Source of the DNA: Cryoendolithus antarcticus
Lineage: Eukaryota > Ascomycota > Dothideomycetes > Cladosporiales > Cladosporiaceae
Length of the DNA: 64,000 bases
Direction: 5' to 3'
NCBI GenBank assembly: GCA_002077065.1
Contig: NAJO01000064.1
Span: 62,001 to 126,000, forward strand
Under the pieces are notes generated by a model. The model saw only the letters and a list, made by a program, of their open reading frames with translations, was not told the origin of the DNA and did not search any database. How positions within the stretch are numbered: position 1 is the first letter of the stretch; every line of letters begins with the position of its first letter. The translations under genes were made by a program, and so were the position numbers. Positions 55,403 through 64,000 of this stretch are shown in pieces.

Positions 55403-56299
55403 TCAGTCCATCGCCTCAACAGCAAGATCTACTGACACTGCTGCCTTCCGCTTCTTGCTTGTTGCCTGCGGTGCTCGCGAAGGTGCACTCTGCCGGGCAA
55501 AGCTAGGAGTTGTCTTTGTTGCGCACAGTCTTGCCACCTTTGCTCGGTGCACTTGGCGAGTGATTTCGATACTCCTTGCCTGGCGCACTTGTACAGCTTC
55601 AGCCTCCGTGCGTTTGGCAGCGACTGGACCTTGTCAGTATGACCGCATAAGCACTGCATGCATTCTCTGACCTCACTTACACCAATCGTAGATCTCGAAT
55701 ATTTCCCGCTGCAAGAACGACGCCAGCATCTCCATCTCAGCGTTGTTTGGCACTCGACAAACGCGGAAGAAGTCCTCCAATAGCGCCTCATCTTCGGCAA
55801 GAAAGACTCTTACAGTCTGTGCAGACGAGCCGGCGTCTGCTACGCTGTACGTTCGCCTCGCGACTTGGTTTGTCAAGCAATAGACCCGTTCTTGCAACAG
55901 CTTAAGGCGGTGTGCAATCTGTTGCGGCGTCTCTCGCTGGTGTGCTTCACCAATGCTCTTCCCATCGTCGAGGATACGACCCACAACCTGTGCCTGAGCA
56001 CTGTTCAGTAGACCGCCCTCCGCAGCAAGCATCTTGTTCAGCACGCGGACACCCGCCACATTCAGCTGCATTGTCGCTGGCAGATCGACGCGGCGACAGT
56101 AATCCGCAAGGACGATTGTGTCATCTGACGTGAGCGTGTCCTGGAGGTCTTGCGAAATTGGAGTCGCTTCTGTTGTGAGAAGTCGTTCCAGCTCAGCGAT
56201 CATCGCGGAGAGGTCATCGTCGATCTTCTTCCTATTGCGTGGTCTGTTGGCAGCTGCCACCTTCACAGCCGTGTGGGCTAGTGGACGAAAACCTTGCAT
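55403..56299 (-). CDS. Unrecognised MAT-linked gene divergent from MAT1-2-1, two exons
   Basis: Exons 56299-55681 and 55629-55403 join at a 51-base intron (donor GTAAGT, branch CTGAC) to 281 residues; the T|GT join codes Cys. I recognise no known domain. The product is largely helical: an N-terminal basic patch (AAANRPRNRKKIDDDLSAMI), Leu/Glu-rich stretches (GLLNSAQAQVVGRILDD, HRLKLLQERVYCLTNQVARR), an acidic helix (FLAEDEALLEDFFRVCRV) and a basic C-terminal part with SKKRKAA, a possible nuclear signal. It shares a 495-base promoter with MAT1-2-1. Extra genes of unknown function (MATORF / MAT1-2-12 type) have been described inside MAT loci of Mycosphaerellaceae and Teratosphaeriaceae; this could be one, but I cannot compare sequences here. 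Confidence 0.75.
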
Positions 56300-56794
56300 A
56301 TTGAATCGGCTGAGGTGAGTTTGGCGGGAGCAGATTGAGTAACGTCCTCAGTCTCTACACCACTGCAGCGCACACGTCGTCAATGCGCAACGTTGGGATT
56401 GATGCGCTGATCCAAGAAGAGGTGAGTCTCCATCCACCCCTTTCGAATCGGCTTGTTGTGAATGTGACGTTGCGGCGGCTTCACATCCACGTGCGCGCAA
56501 GTGACTTGCGGTACATTTGTTTCATGTGTCCGCTACCCTTCTTGTCATTGGTGTGCTTGCGATACCTGGCGGACGGATCACCAAATGCCCCTCGTCATGC
56601 GATATGAGTGGTCTGCGCTTTCCGCCAAGCCCCAAAAATATGAGGAGGCGGCGCACATTGCATTGCACTTCTTTTCACCGCACGACGACACTCAACCACT
56701 CCCACACGATCTGACGAATACTTCCTTGCGCCGACATCTCTTGAACCATACACCGACACACTCGCACTTCTACTAACGAAAGCACTGACACACA
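56300..56794. promoter_or_regulatory. Divergent promoter of MAT1-2-1 and the MAT-linked gene
   Basis: The starts at 56299 (minus) and 56795 (plus) face outward, so both promoters lie in these 495 bases. No further gene. Confidence 0.55.
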
Positions 56795-58122
56795 ATGGCA
56801 GCAGAGCTCGCCTTCACACCGGTTGCTGTGGACGACGGGTTCAGCGCAAAGCACTTCGGCAACGTCAGCCAGGACTTCATCGAGCGCCTCAGTGGAGGTA
56901 ATGAGAGTTACACGATCAATCTCACCACTACTGCGCAGATCGGCAAGGCAGGGTTCGCGCAGCTTCAGAAGTCGATCGAGTGAGTCTTGTACCAACAGTG
57001 AAGCTTCACATGAGATACTGACAGCATCAGGACCGCTATTGGAGCGCCCGTTCGCATGGAAATTGACGGCTTCCGCAACACGCTGACCACTCGTGCGCTT
57101 GGACCGGTCAGCCCGGTCTCCCTCGATACTCAGGCCACATCCTCAAACTTCACTTCACCTAGCGCCAATGAGGAGGATGGTGAATCGGCGGGCGATCCAA
57201 AGCAAAAGAAGGCAAAGGTCCCCCGTCCCCCAAACGCTTTCATCATCTACCGTAAGGACTGGCATGCGAGGACTGTCGCCGCCAATCCCGGCCTTCACAA
57301 TAACGCTATCTGTAAGTTGCAAAATTTCCTGATCAGAGATAAATCCGCATCATATTCATCTACTGAAGCTGACAAATACTAGCAATCATCATCGGCCGTC
57401 AGTGGAAGCAGGAGAGCACACTGGTCAAAGACCAATATCAGCGCAAGGCTGCTGAGGTCAAGCACCAGCACTCTCTCGCCAACCCCAACTACCATTACCA
57501 GCCGCGCAAACCTTCGGAGAAGAAGAAGCGCATGACCAAAGGCAAGATTGCCAAACTCGCCGCCATCAATAACTCGTCTATCGCCTCCCAGGCGTTCTCC
57601 GCCTCCAATGTCGGTCACAACGGCATGGTTGCTCAGATGCAGTTTCCCGCTGGAGACTTCACATTCGCAAGTGCATCCGCCAGCAACGGACCGGCACTGA
57701 AGGTGTCCAAAGCCGGGATCCCATTCTTCCACGCTGGTCTAGATGCCGATGGTCAGCTCGCAGCGGCGCTGTCGCTTCACAATGTCACCCACAGCGCTCT
57801 ACCAGTCATTGCTAAAGGTCTAGCTCCTATCGCCACAGGCATGACCTCCATTGTGGACGGCATCAACGTCAACACTCTCCCCTCGTTCCCGGTCGATGTC
57901 GCTCAGCAGGACAATGCTCTCTACGGAGCTGACGCGTTCGACCTTGACACCGACTTCGATCTCTTCGACTTCGACGCTGTCAGCAGCGCAAACATGCCCG
58001 AGGTGGTTGGTAACGCTCATCAGAACTTTATGCCTGCTGTTTCAGACGCTGAGGTGTACCGTCAAGAGGGGCTCGACCAACTTTTCGACTTCGACAGCTT
58101 CACCTATGGCCAATCTACTTGA
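56795..58122 (+). CDS. MAT1-2-1: Mating-type protein MAT1-2-1 with MATA-HMG box, three exons
   Basis: Exons 56795-56979, 57031-57311 and 57383-58122 join to 401 residues. The MATA-HMG DNA-binding box spans about residues 125-200: KVPRPPNAFIIYRKDWHART, HNNAISIIIGRQWKQES and YHYQPRKPSEKKKRM. Intron 2 interrupts the Ser codon (residue 156) in NNAIS|IIIGRQW, the position conserved in MAT1-2-1 genes and a strong identifier. A basic segment follows (KKKRMTKGKIAKL); the C-terminal third is acidic with DFDLFDFDAVSS and QLFDFDSF, a plausible activation region. The protein is the sex-determining transcription factor of the MAT1-2 mating type. Followed by APN2 in opposite orientation. Confidence 0.95.
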
Positions 58123-58693
58123 GGTCGGGTGCATCACATCACATATCTATTAGCTGTGGTGGTGCGCGAGCTCGGCTTGCGTCGCAATGGCGTTTGAAAG
58201 CCGCAATGGTGGCAAGGTCTCAAGTACAAGGTACATGGACTATGACAGGCACGTGTGGATCAAGAGGCCAAAGGGCTCGGCGTGAGTTCGCGACATGGTG
58301 TGGCGCACGAAGTTGAGTGCTACTACGTCTTGGACTGGGTGGATTGGCAGTACAGAGGCAAGGCTGAGAGTTGGCGCTGCTAGTTGATTGGCAGCACGGT
58401 AGCTCAATGATGCTGTAAATAAGTCTCAGTGGGACTTGAACTGTGTCTCTTGTGTCATCCGTGCTTGTCAAGTATACCGGAGGCGAACTCTGACGTACGA
58501 CAGGTTCCACGTTCGAGCGATAGCCGTCGTCACTACAATGCGCATGCAAAGTGATGGAGTGCATACGATTGTGGCGCCGCTAAAGTAAATATCATCGGCA
58601 CGGTCATAGGTACAAGCTGCGCTTCGCAGTTGATGTAACGCGGCGACAAGCACAGGGCTTTCCCTTGTGGGTTTGACAGTCAACGTGCATATC
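58123..58693. other. Intergenic between convergent MAT1-2-1 and APN2
   Basis: 3' flanks of both genes; the right edge of the idiomorph may fall here. No gene seen. Confidence 0.4.
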
Positions 58694-60740
58694 TCACTTC
58701 TTCCCGCCGCCCCAGTCACTGCACCATATAAATGTCCCGCATCGCCACTCTGATCCACTCTCCTTCTGTCCACTTGGTCCAAGTGGTCTGGCACACATCC
58801 AAAAGCTTCGCCCCTGATTAGAGCCCTTCTTCTTCGTCTGCATTGACTTACACGGCTCATCGTGGGACTCGCACAGAGGTGCGGCGGGTTTCGAGAAGAG
58901 CGAGTTCCATGAGTGGTGTGTGGCTGCGCGCGCTTCGAAATTCGTAGGCGATGCTTCAGGAGCTGGCGATCTTTCCGACATCGCTGGCACTGGAGAAGCA
59001 GTGTCGGCAGTCGAGACTGCTCTCGCTTCTAGCGTTGAATTATTCGTCTGTATGGCGCCACCGTCGGACGTGCAGTCGCCAGCGGTCAGCTCCCCAATAC
59101 TGATTGTCAGAGGCAGCCGATTGTTGATTTGACCGATGGAGGCACCGAACGTGCTAGCGGACGTTGTGTCTTCCGATGCACCGTTCCCACTTGCAGATCG
59201 AAAGAAGCCGCGCAGGCTTTGTTGCCCGCTTGGTCTCGCGTGACTTTGCGTAGCACTGCTTGACTTCTGTCTCTTCATTACTCTTGGTGACGTTTCCACT
59301 GGAGGTTTGCGTTTCAGATTAACGATCGGCTTCAATTGTGGTACGGGTTGTAGCGACGTTTGCGACTGCGCACTTCCTGTACTCCGAGAACCAGCGGGCG
59401 CAAGATTGAAGGCACCGGGAGACTGCACGGGAGTAATAGGAGGAAGTGAAGTCTCCTCCGCAAGACGCTCCACCTGCATATCCATCTGCTCTATTTCCTG
59501 TTCTCTAACAGTATTTGCCACTGGCTGTACCACTTTTACACTTGCGCCGGCGAACATGCTCTTTATGCTCCGTCTTTTATCGAACTCTTGCATCCTCTTC
59601 GCGGACAATGCTGGAGCAAGTTGGGTCTGGCGGTTGTCGTTGATCGACGTTCCGACTGTATGCATGAGATTCAGAAGCTGGACCTGCCTATGTTCGAGCG
59701 CCACCTGATCGTGGAAGTCAACGAAGACTGGACAGTGATCACTGCCCAGAAGTCCGTCTTGAGTGTTGGCGTCCTTCAGCCACTCTCGCATAGCATCGCA
59801 GACCAAGATGAAATCAATGCGACTGCCGAAGTTGCCTGGTCTTGCGTTGATCTTCTGCTCCCAGTGTGTGTACATTCCTCTTCGCTCGGGATGGAAATGG
59901 CGTGTAGTGTCCAGCAGCAGCCCTACCTCGCGGCCCTCATCTCTCTGACCGATAACTTCGCCGCCTATCAAGAGCTGATTGAAGATTCGCCGATTGGGTG
60001 TGCTGATATACTCCTCGTGGGAGATGTTGCCCTTGCGACGGTCATCTAGTGCTGATGCGCCATCCATCTCGTCCCGATTGACGTTGAGGTCTCCGACAAG
60101 GACGACTCGCTTACCGAGCTCGGTGAGATTGCGTACACGGCAGTCCAGCGCGCGTATGAAGCCATGACGGAAGTCATCCCGCTGACCATTCGAGTTGGCA
60201 GGACAGTATACTCCCAGGAGCACGAAGGCAGGGAACTCCAGGATGAGGCATCTGCCTTCGGCATCTAGTGCAGTCGGGTCATCGACACCGAGATCTTCAA
60301 GTTGTGCTGCGCTTGGATAGCCACCAATCGACTCTTCCTCGTCCATGTCTCGGTAGAGCACACCGCTGGCCTCGGGGCTTGGCAAGAAGCCCAGCAGACC
60401 TTCCTCAGCACGAGTTGGAGCGCAGGCGCTGTTGCGAGTAAACATGCCGACGCCGGAGTAGCCCTTCTTGTGCTTCGGCAGTGAAAAGTAGGCGTCCCAG
60501 CCGTCCAGGAGGACCATATCGTCGCGGAGGTCCTTGCGCTGGATCTTGAGCTCTTGCATGACAATGATGTCCGACTGGAGGATATCGAACATGGCAGGGA
60601 ATGAGCGTGCCGAATTCCATGGTGGGTATGAGAAGGGATTGCGAACGCCATTGACGTTCCTGCGAGGTGGGTATCAGTCGAGAGATAAGTCTCCGGGCAA
60701 AAAGGAAAGGACGAAAGCAGTACCATGTTGTGAGCCTCAT
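58694..60740 (-). CDS. APN2: Class II AP endonuclease / DNA lyase APN2
   Basis: Exons 60740-60724 and 60659-58694 join to 660 residues; the intron splits the Trp of MRLTTWNVNGVRNPF. The exonuclease-endonuclease-phosphatase domain has IVMQELKIQRKDL (metal-binding Glu), LVGDLNVNRDEMDGA, RIDFILVCD and GSDHCPVFVDF (catalytic Asp-His). A disordered linker holds GQQSLRGFFRS near residue 480, a PIP-box for PCNA binding. The C-terminus is a GRF zinc finger (CESHDEPCKSM, FWMCARPLG, WRCGTFIW). It acts in base-excision repair in the nucleus. APN2 is the standard right-hand neighbour of ascomycete MAT loci. Confidence 0.95.
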
Positions 60741-61246
60741 CTCGCTCCTCCTGTCCAGAGCGCAGTTCGCTCAATTGCTCGAGAACGAATGTCGGCCACG
60801 TGCCACCATCTACTTGTTGGAGATGGGCCTCTTGCGTGAAGTACCTCTTACCTCACTCCAATGAGTGATCATGACTCGGTGCCATGCGTTATGTGCAGCG
60901 GGGTGGCCAGTATGCACGCAGAACAGGTTCTCCCATCGGTGCTGCCGTAAGTGTTGCCTCTTCAAACACCTGGCGCCGTCCCCAGACACATCATCAACGA
61001 CATGACGTCGGATCGTCCTTCAATCATACGGACAGACTTTTGGACGCGTGAGTCTCGCGTCACTCGTCGAGGAAAGTACATCCGACATCGTGAAGGTACA
61101 GTTGCGAGCACGCTACAAGACACAGGAGGGTTATGAGGGCAGTCACGAAATGATGCTGCCCGCGTTCGACATCGACACTGACACAAGCAAGTCTCAGTGA
61201 ATCTTACGCGGGAGTGAAGCAATGCGGATCGATCTGCACCCATCTC
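60741..61246. promoter_or_regulatory. Divergent intergenic region, APN2 / APC5
   Basis: Contains both promoters. The APC5 frame is open upstream to a GTG at 61214, but the first ATG is 61247. No other gene. Confidence 0.4.
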
Positions 61247-63571
61247 ATGGCTCGCTTCCTGGCACCCCACAAGATCTGCCTACTCGTGCTGGTCGAAGCA
61301 TATCTAGATGCACCGCCTGATGCTTCCCACACAGCCCTCCTGCTCGACAATGTAGCCACTCACCTGCTACCTAGATCCTCACCACATGGTTCAAACACAT
61401 CTGGATCAATCTCACTATTCTGTTTGCCGTTCAAGGATATTCCATCAGAGCGCCCCGGCTGTACATTCCACGATGACTTCGTCCACGCTTTGTGGCAGGC
61501 AGGATCGCTGGATGCCCTACATACCCTGATCAACCGGCTTTCTCTCGCTGTCTCATCGAGCGCTGGACTTGCACAGTCGAGATGCAGCCCTGGATCGCCA
61601 CTTGGCCAGTACATCCGGCGAAGCAGTGTCGAATGGACACGCCTCCCCTTCGACGATTCAATAGCCTTGCTACAAGCATATGTTCAATTCTTACACCCAA
61701 CATGGGAAGTCTTGACAAGGCGGAACCCAGACACCGCCCGCGCGTTTCTACAAGCTCAGGGCCACGGAGCCACCTCGGCTGCCACCCTAGCCAGCAGCGA
61801 TGGGCAAATTGTCCAGGATGCGGCTTCAGTCAGCACCAGCGATCTCCAAGCTGCGCTGAGGCGAAGTATTGACTTTCTGCAGCGCCGAGGCATGCGTGTA
61901 CCGCAGGCACTCAAGTCGAGGCTTCGGACGTGGCTGACGCAACATGGGAGCCAAGAGGCAGGAACGAGTAGTCTGCGACATTTCATGTCCTTCTTCGAGG
62001 CTTGGCGGGCCAATCAGTACAGCAGGGCACTTGAGAACCTTCATCGTTATTTTGACTACTCGATCGCCAACAAGAGTGCGGCAGAGAGCACCGATGTCGG
62101 AGGGAGTGTCAAGCTGTACTATCAGTATGCACTCCTTCATCTGAGTGTCCTTCATGCGGACTTCGAGCATTGGGTTGAAAGTCAAGCTGCCATGGACGAA
62201 TGCATTGCGACGGCACGCGAGAACCAGGACTCGGAATGCTTGACATTTGCCCTTTCCTGGACATTGTACCTGCGACAGGTGCATGCTACTAGATCGTTGA
62301 CTTCACTGCCAAGCAGGGATGACGGATCTTGTGGGCAATCTTCCCACGGCGAACTCGCTTTCCTGAAGCAACGAGGCAAGGACTCGAGGCAGTGGAGCCT
62401 CGTGTCGAGTACGCTACTTGAGGAGGCCAAGCTGGAGCTTAGCGTCGGCGGCGTTACCTCAAAAGCATTTGAGCACTTGTATCAGGCCGCTCATTTGAAC
62501 ATTCAGCATGGCAACACCTCGCTTATGTGTGCGGACGCTGTATTCTTAGCTGGCCTCTACGACAGGATAGGTCAGACGCACACTGCTTCGCGACACTGCA
62601 CAGCAATCCTGGCGGTACTTGGCGACCATGGTAATCTCCGTGACGTGGTCCGTGCGAAGTGCCGGCTCGCATACGGTCTTGCCCTGCGTGGTCTGTACGA
62701 TGAGGCCCGAGGTCTTATCGACGACATGATGTTGCGGACTGTCGGTTCACTGAAGCTGCAGCAGAGAGCCGAGGCATTTGCCCGTCTGATCGCTCTGCTC
62801 AGAGCTATACGCGAGGGAGATGCAGAGACTGCAATTGCGTTGCATCGCATCCTCATTTCAATGCGTGACTGCGGAGACCCTGAGCTTTCCCAGCATCTTG
62901 ACACATTGACTGCAGTCTTCCTACAGGAGGCGGAGTCGAATATCGCGTTCGCGCACGTCACACGGAAGCCTCCGCCGAGCAACAGCCACGTCACTAGCAC
63001 TGGCGATGCCGACCTCGCGCATCGTCTGCAGCTGATGGTGAGAAAGGCATCGATGTTTGTACGAGCTGGGCATGCTGAGCAGGCCGTAAGCATCGCCATG
63101 CGAGCAGCTGCGGCCGCTGAGCGCTCGTTGCTCATGCCAGTGTTGCTAGAGGCCGTACTTGTGGTCGCGAGGGTACTGATCGCCCTGGGAGAGTTCGAAG
63201 GCGCCTTACAACTCTGTCAGGCTTCGATGGCGCGTACGATGCAAGTGACGGGATCGAGTGAGCTGTCTGCAAGTTCATTTACAGTCTGCATGGAAGCTTA
63301 TGTCGGCATCGGCGGACAGCAGGCGGCGAATTCTAAGGCTGTGACTAGTGCCATCCGCACCTCGTTGAGTCTTTGCGAACGCGCATGCGAGGCTAGCGCC
63401 GCACTGAAAGACCGTGCGGCACAGATTCGTATGCTGGTTGCGAAGATGGCGCTGCTGGGTGAAGTTGCCGACACTATCGCTATCATCGACACCAGAGCAA
63501 AATTGCAAGAGCTTCTCAAGCATGCCTCCGGACTCAAAGTACCGGGCGCGAGCGATCTTGCCAGCGACTGA
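61247..63571 (+). CDS. APC5: Anaphase-promoting complex subunit 5
   Basis: A single exon of 774 residues from ATG 61247, starting MARFLAPHKICLLVLVEAYL, close to the conserved Apc5 N-terminus. The Apc5 region near residues 230-330 (RHFMSFFEAWRANQYSRALE, NLHRYFDYSIANK) is followed by TPR-like helical repeats to the end (YYQYALLHLSVLHADFEHW, QAAHLNIQHGNTSLMCADA, ALRGLYDEARGLIDDM). Apc5 is a scaffold subunit of the APC/C ubiquitin ligase in the nucleus, needed for exit from mitosis. Its place beside APN2 and COX13 matches MAT-flank synteny in filamentous ascomycetes. Confidence 0.92.
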   Translation: MARFLAPHKICLLVLVEAYLDAPPDASHTALLLDNVATHLLPRSSPHGSNTSGSISLFCLPFKDIPSERPGCTFHDDFVHALWQAGSLDALHTLINRLSLAVSSSAGLAQSRCSPGSPLGQYIRRSSVEWTRLPFDDSIALLQAYVQFLHPTWEVLTRRNPDTARAFLQAQGHGATSAATLASSDGQIVQDAASVSTSDLQAALRRSIDFLQRRGMRVPQALKSRLRTWLTQHGSQEAGTSSLRHFMSFFEAWRANQYSRALENLHRYFDYSIANKSAAESTDVGGSVKLYYQYALLHLSVLHADFEHWVESQAAMDECIATARENQDSECLTFALSWTLYLRQVHATRSLTSLPSRDDGSCGQSSHGELAFLKQRGKDSRQWSLVSSTLLEEAKLELSVGGVTSKAFEHLYQAAHLNIQHGNTSLMCADAVFLAGLYDRIGQTHTASRHCTAILAVLGDHGNLRDVVRAKCRLAYGLALRGLYDEARGLIDDMMLRTVGSLKLQQRAEAFARLIALLRAIREGDAETAIALHRILISMRDCGDPELSQHLDTLTAVFLQEAESNIAFAHVTRKPPPSNSHVTSTGDADLAHRLQLMVRKASMFVRAGHAEQAVSIAMRAAAAAERSLLMPVLLEAVLVVARVLIALGEFEGALQLCQASMARTMQVTGSSELSASSFTVCMEAYVGIGGQQAANSKAVTSAIRTSLSLCERACEASAALKDRAAQIRMLVAKMALLGEVADTIAIIDTRAKLQELLKHASGLKVPGASDLASD

Positions 63572-63854
63572 GTCCGGCTCAGCACAGATTGTAGCTACAC
63601 AGCATCACTTGCCTTATCGCGGGTGTAAGTGCAACGGTACAGACTGTGGGAGTGGCAGCGAGGTGCTTGTTTAATGCTAGTTGTGGAGCAGAAAAAGCAA
63701 TCGTACTACGACACTGTTGCTCGCAGCCTAGTCCTTGACTTATGTACAGATAGACCACCGCCAATCATCGTTCGTACGATGTCCCACACCTCAGTTGCCC
63801 CCAGTCACAGTCCCCTACCCCTCCTCCGATCCCTCGCTCACCCACATATGCACT

Positions 63855-64000
63855 TTACTCGTCCTTGTGGTGAATGTTCACCTTCGGGTTCCAGAACAGC
63901 GTCTTGTCACCGTCGCCCCAGAAGTAGTTCTTGGTGCGGATGTTTTGGTATGGGTATTCGGGTCTGTCTTCAAGCGACGGACCGTGTGCGACGTGCTCCC
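63855..64000 (-). CDS. COX13: Cytochrome c oxidase subunit VIa (COX13), 5' part outside window
   Basis: The last 48 codons are visible, ending at a TAA at 63857-63855. They read EDRPEYPYQNIRTKNYFWGD, then GDKTLFWNPKVNIHHKDE, the highly conserved C-terminus of subunit VIa (PYQNIRxKxYFWGDGDKTLFWN). The subunit is a single-pass inner-membrane protein at the dimer interface of complex IV. The membrane segment and presequence lie beyond the window. COX13 next to APC5 and APN2 is the usual gene order on this side of MAT. Confidence 0.93.
   Translation of the reverse strand, partial: EHVAHGPSLEDRPEYPYQNIRTKNYFWGDGDKTLFWNPKVNIHHKDE

Noticed and set aside
56795..58122. Non-mating-type HMG-box factor
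   Set aside because: The intron within the Ser codon of the HMG box, the NAFIIYRKDWH motif and the APN2 neighbour all point to MAT1-2-1.

Overview
The window is nuclear DNA of a filamentous ascomycete. Most genes are broken by short GT-AG introns (about 45-80 bases) with CTRAC/CTAAC-like branch sites. Genes are dense on both strands, and the protein families are typical of Pezizomycotina. A MAT1-2-1 mating-type gene followed by APN2, APC5 and COX13 homologs on one side fits Dothideomycetes (Capnodiales/Mycosphaerellales-like). That placement is inference; the genus cannot be told from sequence alone.

Layout, 1-28 kb: a cut-off secreted Vps62-like protein; a tandem telobox-Myb protein facing the ribosomal protein eL37 gene; a seven-helix receptor of the cAMP/glucose-receptor type; a 2 kb stretch without genes; an unusual many-helix membrane protein; a Thr-rich secreted protein; IPI3; a secreted SGNH esterase; RRP40; a ten-exon NCS1 nucleobase/allantoin permease; SSZ1; a UBP3-type deubiquitinase; and a poorly resolved coiled-coil gene with an in-frame stop.

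Layout, 28-44 kb: MGR2/ROMO1; a tail-anchored FHA protein of the STRIPAK type; a NIPSNAP protein; a choline/ethanolamine phosphotransferase; three neighbouring genes that look like an aromatic-catabolism group (intradiol dioxygenase, MCT-type transporter, glutathionyl-hydroquinone reductase); an RRT8/EI24-type membrane protein; and cytosolic aspartyl-tRNA synthetase.

Layout, 44-64 kb: from about 43.7 to 55.4 kb genes become sparse. Two of the reading frames here carry in-frame stops without frameshifts: a DUF3632-like frame with three TGA codons and an RRM-like frame with one TAG. A Thr-rich secreted protein gene follows. The mating-type core comes next: an unrecognised two-exon gene (55403-56299, minus) faces MAT1-2-1 (56795-58122, plus) across a 495-base shared promoter. 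Then come APN2 (minus), APC5 (plus) and the 3' end of COX13 (minus), the order known around MAT loci in related fungi. No alpha-box (MAT1-1-1) gene was seen, so the sequence suggests a heterothallic MAT1-2 strain. The two unexplained signals I rate highest are the MAT-linked divergent gene and the interrupted frames in the sparse left flank.
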